In this document: positions 34,701-44,100 of the stretch, one piece after another
Position numbering within the stretch: position 1 is the stretch's first letter
Layout: each line of letters opens with the position of its first letter
Assembly (NCBI GenBank): GCA_009602725.1
Contig: WELB01000106.1
Location: forward strand, 217,727 to 273,227
Source: Spirogloea muscicola
Taxonomy: Eukaryota; Streptophyta; Zygnematophyceae; Spirogloeales; Spirogloeaceae
Length of the DNA stretch: 55,501 nucleotides
Direction of reading: 5' to 3'
Program-made: the position numbers and the translations under genes
The notes under the pieces: generated by a model
Database searches by the model: none
The model's input: only the letters and a program-made list of their open reading frames with translations
What the model was told of the DNA's origin: nothing

Positions 34701-37700
34701 CAGCAGCTATATTGTGGCTGCTCTGGGGCATCAATAACGTGATGACAGAGGCGATCACGCATTTGCGCAATCATGGAGCTGTAGATCGCAATGTCTCCAG
34801 TTTCCTTATCCTGTGTCTTGAGTGAGCAACGCACTCCTCATCATGGCGACAGGCTCACAGAAATTGCAAAAGCAGCGACGTTGGACTTTCAAATATCAAA
34901 AATGATAATGATGATTTGTGATGGTTGTGAGGCTCTAAGGAGTCTGCCTGGTTCTGATTGAAAGGGGAGATTAGGCAGCAGGTTCCAATTATGCCCAGCT
35001 GGCTGGTCGCATGGACATTGCCAAGTCACTTAAGTTGCAGGATAGGACCACCACTGACATGCTAAATGGGCTGATGTGTGGCTGCTGTGGCAGGCTCACG
35101 TCAAGTGCTATCGCTGTGGTCACTGTATTGTCAAGGTAAGCATCATAGATGCCTGGACTAAGTGGTAGGTTGTTCTTATGATTCTGAGGAGTTGCATACA
35201 CAAGAACAGCAAGGAGACGGGTGCAGGGTGCGCTGCAAATCTTTGAGCACTCTTGCCATGCAGGTTGCTGACATACTCTGCGGGTGCTGTTGTGCTCACT
35301 CTTGCAGTGTGGGTGTCAAAGTCGCATCACTTCTCCTGCCATCCCTGGTGATTGCAGCTCTGGCTGGCAAGGTATTGATGTTCTCGCCATCCCACAGCCA
35401 GTGTAGAATCATGGCTTGTCTTATGGCTTGTCTTATGGCTTTGTCTCATAGATGTGACTATCCAACATGTACATTGGCCTACCCTCTACCACTTTGAAGG
35501 ACCTGAGAGTGTATCGTTGAAATGGCAGGGCTAAATCTCTTTAAGAAGCACTGCAGAAGTCGAAGTTTGCTAATGGTGGATTCTGACAAGCCTTGAATCG
35601 GAGTGCAGGACGTGTGGTACAACTACTTCGCCGGCTTTTTTCTCTTTGCAGCCCAACCTTTCCGGCCCGGGGACACTGTGGCCGTGCTCCTGGGCCAATC
35701 GCAGCTGGGGCCGCCATCCATGTCTCCCGCCAGCCATGTTCATTTGGGCACTGGGTGGTTCGAGGGCATGTGCGAGTCTGTGAGCCTGCGGTATACCGTC
35801 CTTCGCAACGGCCGGCACCGCCTCATGGTCCCCAACTCTGTCTTCGTGCGGCGCGAGTTTGTCCTCACAGGTGAATGCAGACTAGTATCTCAGTGCTCTA
35901 TACACCTCTCGTAGTAGTATCATGGTGTGTAGGACGACTGGAGATGAGTTCTTTCTTTTCACAAAAAGCCACCTATGTGCTGACCTGAGCACTGCCTGCC
36001 TTGGCAGACACTTCGCCTATTGTTAAAGTGTATAGTCACAAGAGGAAGGCGCGTCAGGAGCACTCTAAAGGCCAGGGCGCCGTGTCACCTCTCTTCGAGG
36101 GGAGCTTGGACTTTCACAAGGCCAACCAGCGAGGCCATCAACGCACTCAGGACTGAGCTCAGGATTGTACAGTGCTCTTCTCCCTTGCCGGGCCCCCGCC
36201 TTTGCAGGCGCTCCTCCTCCTGCCTAAATGTCACTATAATTCTGCTCTTAGTCAGATTCACTACAAGTGTGTAGAGGCACCAGCAGGCAGTTGCGGGTAT
36301 TACTATGTGGGTCAGGTGCTAGGACGAAATTAGGATGTAACTCTCGTAACGAGCAGTGCCAAATTGCCAGTTGTGGTCAACCAATGCTTTGAATCTGTGG
36401 CCTTGTGTACATGTCTGGTGCCTGTGCGCGCCAGTATTCTCAAAGTAGTCCGATCAAAAAAATAATTCAAGAAGTTTGACGGTCACGCCTACACTGCTTC
36501 CTGCTGCAATATCTTTCACATGTGTCAAAGTGACCTGCTGCCCGCATGCTGTGCAGCAGGCAAGCATGCAAGTGGGCTGTCGTCCTATCCATAATAACTG
36601 TTTAAGCATGGGCTTGAGCAAAAGTAAGGGGGCCCAGTGTTCAAGTAGGCGCTGCTGTCTAGGGGTGGGCTTCTCAGTAGTGGAGCTGGCCAATGAGGGC
36701 GAATAGGAAGTTGCTGATGGGGATGGGCTCCCAGCTGATGAGCACGTAGTAGTGCTTGGGGTGTGCAGCCATGTCATTGTAGAGGCCGACAGGGATTGTG
36801 CTGCGAGCCCGCATCATGTACTGGGGGTACGCCGATTGGGCCGACGTGGCAGTCCACGTGCCTGGCAGCGCGATGCGCACCTCCGACTTGACGTCCCCTC
36901 GGCGGTAGAACTGGACGATGGCGTGCGAGCGCAGCGGGCTGAACGCGCCGGTCTGCCTGATGAACGGGTACTGCTGCTTCCCCGAGATGGTGATGGTGTA
37001 GTACACGTTGCGGTTGGCGAAGACCGTCAGCAGCGCGCTGCCAGAGACGCCGGTGCCGCCAAGCAGGAAGAGCACGCCGCCGCCCACGTGCGTGGGCACG
37101 TCGGTCGCTGCCAGCGTCGCCCGCAGGTTCACCTGCGTTGGCTTCCGCTTCTTTTTGTGCATGCCCACGCCTCTTGGATGGTGCCCCTTGGCCGCAGCTG
37201 CATGCAGCACAAAGTGGCACATCAGCTGACAAGTACACATGAGGAAGGGAGGAGAGAAGCCGGGTGGTGTGGGGGGGCGCCGGGAGGTGGNTGACCTGAG
37301 ACTGACCCGTCGTCTATGCAGGAGACCCTTTTGCTCGACCTGATGCGTGTTATTGGCTACCACAATGCGAGATTGGCTACCCCTATCCGCTCAGTGCAGC
37401 GCGTGCTGGACAACTCCGAGATGCGCAACACGCCGTTCCGTGCTGCACAGAAGCCTTTGACTCTGGAAGGAGCTGCAATTGGGGAGTCCCCACAGTCTGC
37501 TCCAGAGGTGGCTTCTGTAGTCGCCACGCCGCCTGCAGCCTCTACTCCACCAGAACTGACCTCACCGTCCACAACTGTTAAGGCGCCCCGCAACCCCACT
37601 GGCGGTGCTTCAGCCTCTCCTTCAGGCAGTGGCGCAACGACGGGCAATGGGGCAGTAGCACTTGGGCAAGCAGCACCCACAAGCGCAAGCAAGCCAAAGT

Positions 37701-38476
37701 CAAGCTCAGCAGGGGTGGATGCAGGAGAAAGGCAGGCTGCTTCGCCTAAGTGGCAGGCCAGTTCGCCAGAGTCAGCCACTGGCACATTGGCGGCTTCTAT
37801 CATCCAGGGGGAGCCTGCTAAGGATCCCAGAGCGGCAGAGCAAGGCCCTGGCACATCTGTGGATCCTGCAGTAAGGATCGAGCTACTCAGAGTAGCTGCT
37901 GGTGCAACTTCGAGCAGTGCGTCCAGCCACAGCTCTGTGAAGGTGGTGGGCAGCACTTTGCCAGCCGAAGCTCACCGAGCACGGCACACTGCTGACAGGT
38001 TGCTGGGACTTGCAGGAGGCCTCCTTGACCACACTAGGATGGAGCAGGATGACCCTCCTGGAGAGATGGTGTTTGCAGCATCTGCAGTTGCAGTGGGGAT
38101 GAGAGGCGGAGGTGGAGGAGAGGGAGGAGGAGGACAAGCAGGAGGCGTTGTGAGGGACGCAGGCAGAGCCGTTGAGGAGGGGACAGTACTGGAGAAGGAT
38201 AGAGCAAACGCAGCAGGAGCCAAGGAAGAGCGGGAGCAGAAGCAGGTTCGAGAGGAGGATTGGAAGCAAGGAGCGCGTGAGCGCGAATGCGATGTGGACA
38301 AGAGATTAGAGCAGGAGCAAGAGCGGAATCAGCAGGATCAAGAAGGTGATCGGGAGCTGGTGTTGTCAGGGGCGTGGGGGGCCGTAACCAGCACCAGTGG
38401 TTTAGGAGGGGAGCGAGGTGGTGGAGGAGCTGCGCATGCTGTGCCAGGAGATGGGGCGCGGGAGCTGAGCAGGTGA
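31707..38476 (+). CDS. MscS-like mechanosensitive channel, plastid MSL2/3 type
   Basis: Channel of the small-conductance mechanosensitive family; plant MSL2/3 members sit in the plastid envelope and release osmotic stress. The first exon encodes an Arg/Ser/Ala-rich leader (from MARLPSLAPG), a likely transit peptide. Further exons lie at about 32,480-32,560, 32,947-33,205, 33,748-33,890, 33,968-34,178 (FVRCRVSLSMANLTMAIPTF), 34,345-34,463, 34,695-34,832 (AAAILWLLWGINNVM), 35,038-35,134 and 35,313-35,370 (SVGVKVASLLLPSLVIAALA, pore-lining helix). Exon 35,608-35,870 carries the MscS beta domain (DVWYNYFAGFFLFAAQPFRP, GWFEGMCESVSLRY). The exon from 37,321 has LLLDLMRVIGYHNARLATPI, a typical MSL2 C-terminal segment, then about 340 low-complexity residues to TGA at 38,474. 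The stretch between the beta domain and that segment was not found. After 35,870 an in-frame exon at 36,007-36,171 would end the protein early. Confidence 0.82.
36675..37161 (-). CDS. Unrecognised antisense ORF within the MSL gene
   Basis: About 161 codons from an ATG (MHKKKRKPTQVNL) to TGA on the minus strand, extending open further upstream. The composition is protein-like and not repetitive: VGGGVLFLLGGTGVSG (possible membrane segment), NVYYTITISGKQQYPFIRQT, VPVGLY-like TIPVGLYNDM and HYYVLISWEPIPISNFLF. I do not recognise it. It lies where an MSL intron of about 1.1 kb must be and near an undetermined base at 37,291. It may be a nested gene, the last exon of a gene on a misjoined contig, or a chance frame. 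Confidence 0.45.
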
Positions 38477-39639
38477 CACCGGCACAGTCAAATGTGACCT
38501 GTGAGCAGAGTGCTGGTGTGTGGGCAAATGACTGTGAATGACTGCTGAAATTGGAATTGTTGCTGTTACTGGCAAATGCGCATGGAGGGGGCAGGGTGGT
38601 TTAGGATACAGGTGCAGGGTTCAGAGGATGTGAGGGTCCTCGGTTGTACATCATAAGGCGAGCATCTGTGTCTGGGTACAGTGACTCGTGAGGTGCCAGG
38701 GTTGGCAGGAGACAGGAACCGCTCTCTGAACGTAAGGCGATGGCTATGAGAGGCCAGCCCAGAGAGTGGACAAGGAGAGGCGTGTTGGGTTGGGACAGAA
38801 TGGGCAGGATGATAGATCGAGGAGACGGGGTTCTTCTGTTCAGGTGGCGGCTGAGGAAAAGCAGCTCTACCAAAGGGGGCGAGGGCTGAGGAGGCCGAGG
38901 CTGGATGCCGGCGCGCGTGCGCGTGCGCAGGAAAGAGAGAGACACACACAGACTGACAGACTGACTTACAGACAGATGACAAGCAGACAGACAGAGAGAG
39001 AGAGAAGAACGGCTCTTCCAGTACAGCGCCATGGCTGAAACTGGCCAGCCCAGAAAGGAGAATTGGACAAAGTCCGAAGGTGCCGGAAGGCACTCAACGA
39101 CTCGAGTGGCCCTCAGGTGATCAGTGTCCCCCAGTGAGCAGCCGCAGGTCCGAGAAGCTAGTCTCCGGGTAGCAGGTCCCTGTCTAACGCCAGAAGCTGC
39201 AGGCACAGCGCGACCGGCATGCAGATGCGACGCGGGTGCCATGGGCCGCTGCCAGCAGCGGAAGGGGCGATGACCACCGACGCCTGCAGCGTGGAGGCGA
39301 GCGGGGCCGTGGCCCCCGCCGGCCGGGCTGCTGGCCAGTGAGAAAGTGGCCGCCACCCCACCCCCCGCTGGGCCACTCGGGCCGTCAGCAGCTCTCCGCG
39401 CCTTCGCGCCCGCCCTCCCTCCTGCCATTGCTGCTTCCTCAACCTCCTCTAGCAGCTCCACAAGCGGTACCGGTCGAGTCGACATGGCCCCCGTCAGCAC
39501 GGCTCCCCCCGCTCTGTGGCACCTCCGGCCCTCCTAGTATAGGGCGTCTTTTCATGTAGCCACATTCTTTGCGCTGCATTCTTTGCACTTTCTGCATTTT
39601 CTGCCTGAACAATGAATTGGCTTGAATTGGCCTCGCTTT
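38477..39639. other. Repeat-rich intergenic region with microsatellite
   Basis: No supported gene. It contains two copies of the dispersed repeat (about 38,735-38,800 and 39,025-39,200; the second reads ATGGCTGAAACTGGCCAGCC then AGAATTGGACAAAGTCCGAA). It also has a simple-sequence block at about 38,910-39,005 of alternating GCGCGTGCGCGTGC, then GAGAGA, ACACAC and GACAGACTGAC units. Confidence 0.6.
38910..39005. repeat. Composite microsatellite
   Basis: Alternating purine-pyrimidine GCGCGCGTGCGCGTGCGC followed by GA, CA and GACA-type repeats. The first part has Z-DNA-forming character. Confidence 0.85.
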
Positions 39640-40740
39640 AATATCATGCGCACCGCGCGCCTTCTCTCTCTTTGGAAGAGCTCACGTCTTCTTGGGGCTG
39701 GCCTTGCCCCTGCGTGCTGGCCGTGCTCTAGCTGCAGCCTCTGGCTTTCGTCAAGGGGACTGCTTTGCAGATGTTCCATATGCCGCTATCCATGTCCTTC
39801 CAACGGTCTTAGGCTCAACACGCAGTGCACTTGCAGCTATGGCACTGGCAAGCCGTGCCATGGCTGCTGCTTCAGGGTCTCATTGTGCCTCTTTTCCGGC
39901 TGCAAGTCACTCCGACTTGCGACTGCTGACTCCGGGTTACTAAGCTCCACTCGCTGTAGTCTCTTGCATAGCTGTGTGGTTTTTAGCGCAGTTAGACCTT
40001 GTTCATTTTTCTGGGCTGGCCATTCACAGCCCCCGCCCCCTGTGGACTAGCTCAATTTCCTTTCAGGCTTTCCAGTGCTTTTCGGGCCCTCTGGACCTTG
40101 TCTTCGTTTCTCGGGCTGCTGTTTACTGGCCTCGCACCCTTTGAACGAGCCACTTCCGTTGGAAGAGCCAATTTCTTTCCGGCAGCTCTTCTTTGTGACT
40201 TGCGGCTGCCAAGTAGAGGTTAATAAATTATCTATCCTATATGATACTTGCTTAACTATATATTTCAGCGCTTTTCGGCCCCTTTGGACCTAGCCGGGCT
40301 GGCTTTTCACCGCCCTCGCCCCCTTCATAAGAGCTCACTTCTCTTTTTGGGGCTGGCCTTTCACACAGTATCTCTGACCTGCGGCTGCTGAACAGTAGAT
40401 ATTGAGCACCAGTGGCCACTTGAGACACTGTATGCTTTAGCGCTTTTCTGGCCCCTTTGAGCTTGGTAATTTCTCCTCTCTATTGTGGGCTGGCCAATCA
40501 CAGCCATCGCCCTCTACTGGTAGTCTGTCTCTCTTTCACACGGAGTTGTTCATTCACAAGGCAGGTCCAACGCCGCTGGCAAGCTGGCCCAGGTTTCGCA
40601 TGCGCCTGTCCACCCCCCTCCAGCGGTCCTTGGCCCACGCCTTGCATCTGCGCACCGTGGAGCCCTCGACCTGCCGCCGCCACTCCTCAAGCCCGAGGAG
40701 TCCACTTATGAACAATCAATCTTTACAGTGGCTTAACTTA
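39640..40740. repeat. Array of GGGCTGGCC dispersed repeats (reverse orientation)
   Basis: At least four to five degenerate copies run in one orientation. Cores are near 39,697 (GGGGCTGGCCTTGCCCC), 40,010 (TGGGCTGGCCATTCACAGCC), 40,110 (CGGGCTGCTGTTTACTGGCC), 40,295 (GCCGGGCTGGCTTTTCACCGCC), 40,360 (GGGGCTGGCCTTTCACACAG) and 40,488 (TGGGCTGGCCAATCACAGCC). Each is preceded by AGCGCTTTTC-GGCCCCTTTG-type sequence and several are followed by TTGTGACTTGCGGCTGC or TCTGACCTGCGGCTGC. No long ORF. It looks like tandem or nested copies of a non-autonomous element. Confidence 0.75.
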
Positions 40741-41193
40741 TAGTAGCTACACCCTGTGCAGCATAAATACCTAGATCACATCCATATGCCCTAGACCTAT
40801 TGACAAGCAGTAGTTGGACTTTTTGCAAACACCAGTCACACTGTACAGTGTGCTTCTTTACAGCACGTGCTGACAAAATCAATGGTGTTGCAAGCTGCAA
40901 GAGCTCCCAGCCACCCTACTGTTCTGCGCAGCTTCAGCCACTTCAGCAACCGCCGCGTTGCAAGTCCCACATAATAGGAAAAATCCTGAACGCTACGATC
41001 AGTTGACTACTGCAATAGGATAGTGTAATAAATGGAAAGGCTATTCTTATGCCCCTTTCCTTGCACAGCACTGCACCAGAGTACTGGAGCACCCCAAAGA
41101 AGGAACTATCTATCGCAAACATGGGCACACGCATGTGCGCTTGCCAGGGCAAGGCCCAAGTGCGGTGCAAGAGGGCGCTCTTTTGAGCTGCCG
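40741..41193. other. 3' flank of the CHUP1-like gene
   Basis: No gene recognised. It lies directly downstream of the stop at 41,194 on the minus strand and probably includes its 3' UTR. Confidence 0.4.
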
Positions 41194-44100
41194 CTATATC
41201 CACAGCTCTGGCAGCTCCTCGTATCTCCTGTACTCCTGGCACACCTCGTCCACAATCCTCTCTGTCTCATCGTCCTGGCCCTGTACAAAATTGTAGACCC
41301 TGTAGTTGAAGTTGAAGGCCTTCTCCAGCGTCTTGACAACACGCTTCACCCGCGGCAGCTCTGTCGGCTCTATTGTTCCCTCCAGCGTGACTGCCACCAT
41401 TGCCTTAATTAGACGACTTTCCTGGCAGTGGCAACAGAAGGTCAAAATGTGAGCCAAAAGTACGTCACTGACATTCCATACCCGACAGAGCCGACCTCTG
41501 CAGGCAATTGAATACATTGTCAGCACTGACTAGTCCACGTGGCCTTTTACATAACAACTGCAAACCACCTAATGAGGTGCAGACAGAGGATGAGTCGCAA
41601 TAACACCCAAGCCACCACCAGATAGGAAGTTCTTGTGAGGAAGCAGCAAGGACGGTGCCAGACCAAGTGCAGGCTGTGAGCAGAAGAGAGCATAAGCTAC
41701 AGCAACAGGTGCCAGAAGCTTGATAATAACCTGTAAGCAAACATCCAGGAACTGGCCAGCATGGGACACAGCAGCCTCCTTGATTCGGGTGAGAATGCCA
41801 AAGTCAAACTCGATTTTCTGGGCCTGAAACCGCTTCTTGTCTTCGTCCTTGGACTTCTCGATTGCATTGAACTGCTTCTCCATCTGCACGTTAACAGGCA
41901 CCAACCATCAAGCTGCGTGCTTGCATGGCAAATTTGCTGTACAACTGCGGACAGAGGCAGGATGGCAGTCAAAGGAGTGACTATGTCAGCGTCAAACCTT
42001 GTCAAAGTAGCGAGTGAGGCGCTCGAGCTCGCCGCTTGCCGGGTGCCGGAGCTCCTGAGTGGTGAGCAGCAGCTCCTGTCTCTGCCGCTCCTTGAGCTCC
42101 GTCGCCTTGGCCTTGAAGTCCTTGACGCAGGCCTCCAAGTCCTTGGCCATAGTCTCCAGGCGCAGGAACAGCGATGCTGCCTCGCGAATGGTGTCGAGCT
42201 TCTTGCTGGGGAAGGGAAACTTGGACAGGACCTGCGAGACAACCGCCAGACTGTCAGCCTCTCCTAACAGCAGCCTTTCCTCTCAGTGCATTCTATCAGT
42301 GATTTGACAGCAATAGTGAACATGGCGCCATGCTGGCCTTTTGCCAAAAGCGTGATATAGGTGGGATACTTTGGTGAAAGTGATTGGGCATGCACCTGAT
42401 TCTCGTCCGTTAGCTTCTCCAGCATGACATCGACCTTATTTCGGAAGGCAACAAGCGAATTCATGTCAGAAGTCTGGAATGCTTCCACAAGGTCTTTGGC
42501 TTCCCATATTGCCGGCGCGTGCTGTACCACATCCTCCTCGACCTGCTTGTAAAATGCAGACCTGGCAAGTCAACACCCAACAGCGTAGGAGCAATGTTCA
42601 GCTTTTGGTAAGGTACTCCACTTTACATGACGTAAAAGCCTCTGCATGGTGAAAGCCTGTTAGTACATCCCAATTGGCAGTAGTCAACAGTAAGAGCACA
42701 GACGGAGGGCGACAATGCATACTTCTTGGTAATCTCCTCAAGGGCAGCGCCCATGCCCTCCGACGAGCCACCATTGTTGCGGGCACCGAGAACAGCGGCC
42801 TGCGCGGCCTCCCCGCCACCGGCGCTGCCCCTCATGCGCTGCAGGTTTGGGTCAGCGTGCGACTTGATGAGGCGGTACATCTGTCCCATCTTGGCGTTGC
42901 GCTTGAGCCGGCCCTCACGCTGCTCCTTGAGCAGCTGCGCGATCGACTTGCCCTTCATCCCAGGAGGAGGAGGTGGGGGAGGGCCCCCGCCAGGCCCCCT
43001 CTTGGCACCACCTGGCGGAGGTGGTGGAGGAGGGGGCGGGCCCCCTGCAGCTTTGGGCGGCGGCGGTGGCGGCGGCACCACCGCCGGCTTGGGTGCCGGC
43101 GGCGGCGGAACGAGCCGCTTGGGCGAGCTGATGCCCAGGCCGCCGGCCATTCCCCCGGCGCCCACGTCGATGGAGAGGTCCCGCCTGAGTGTGGAGGAGA
43201 TGCCACCGGGCCCCGGGTTGGCGAGTGTGGGCCCCATGCTGGCCATGGAGCGCGGCTTCTCCGCGCCAGCATCGGCAGCAGCCGCCCCGACGCTTGCGCC
43301 TGGCGATGGAGCCGGTCCTGCGATGCCTGACCCGCCGAATCCTGGCCCCTGGCCTGGCCCAAGGCCAGGACCGAGCCCTGGCCCAAGGCCGGGCCCGTAG
43401 CCAGCGCCCAGGCCTTCTCCTCGTCCCGGTCCGAGGCTGGGGCCGTAGCTATGGCCGAAACCTTCACCAAGTCCGGCTCCAAATCCAGGGCTGTAGCCTG
43501 GGCCGAAGCCGCCGCTGCCGTTGCCGCCAGCGCCGCCGTCGCCATACGGTTTGGTGAAGGGCGTCCTGCCCAGGCTGGCAGAGAGGCCCCCAGTGCGGGG
43601 CGAGGAGAGGGAGAAGGCGGCGGAGGCGCCTGCCGCTGGGGCGAAGGTCTGCGGTCGGGCCTGGCGGACAGGCGAAGCGGAGAAGCCACGGCTGACAGAG
43701 GAGCCCTGCCGAGGGAGCGCGTCCAGCAGCGACGGCTGCAGGGACGGCGCCCCAGGCAGCGGCGAGAGCAGCGCCATCCGACCGCCCTCCTCCAGCAGGA
43801 ATTCCAGCGGGGGCCAGAGCAACGGCGCAGCGCCGACGTTTGCATAGCGCACGCTGGGCCTGGCCTTCTTGGGCGACGGTGGCGCCGGCGCTGCCGTCTG
43901 CGCTGCCTGAGTGGGCCAGATGGACGTCGGCTGGATGGTATCCAGAGTGTCCGGCGATGACGGCCCGAGCACCGACCTGGCAAAGGGAGCAGAGCTCAAC
44001 GGTGCCAGAGGGGGCTTGATGGGCACTGGCGCAGTCATCGGCCGGGAAATGGGCGCCAAGAAGGACCCGGCCACCTGGCGCGCGCGGGGCGAGAGTGGCC

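Noticed and set aside
3541-38476. Possible UAR-to-glutamine genetic code, since most recognised genes end in TGA
   Set aside because: Conserved Gln positions in the exons I inspected, including the debranching enzyme and deacetylase, are CAG or CAA. The long polyglutamine tract has no TAG or TAA, and the CHUP1-like gene ends in TAG where relatives also end. TGA preference fits a GC-rich genome.
15043-41196. Functional cluster of plastid genes
   Set aside because: The debranching enzyme, MSL channel and CHUP1-like genes act in different processes, have separate promoters and are separated by transposons; neighbourhood alone does not support a system.
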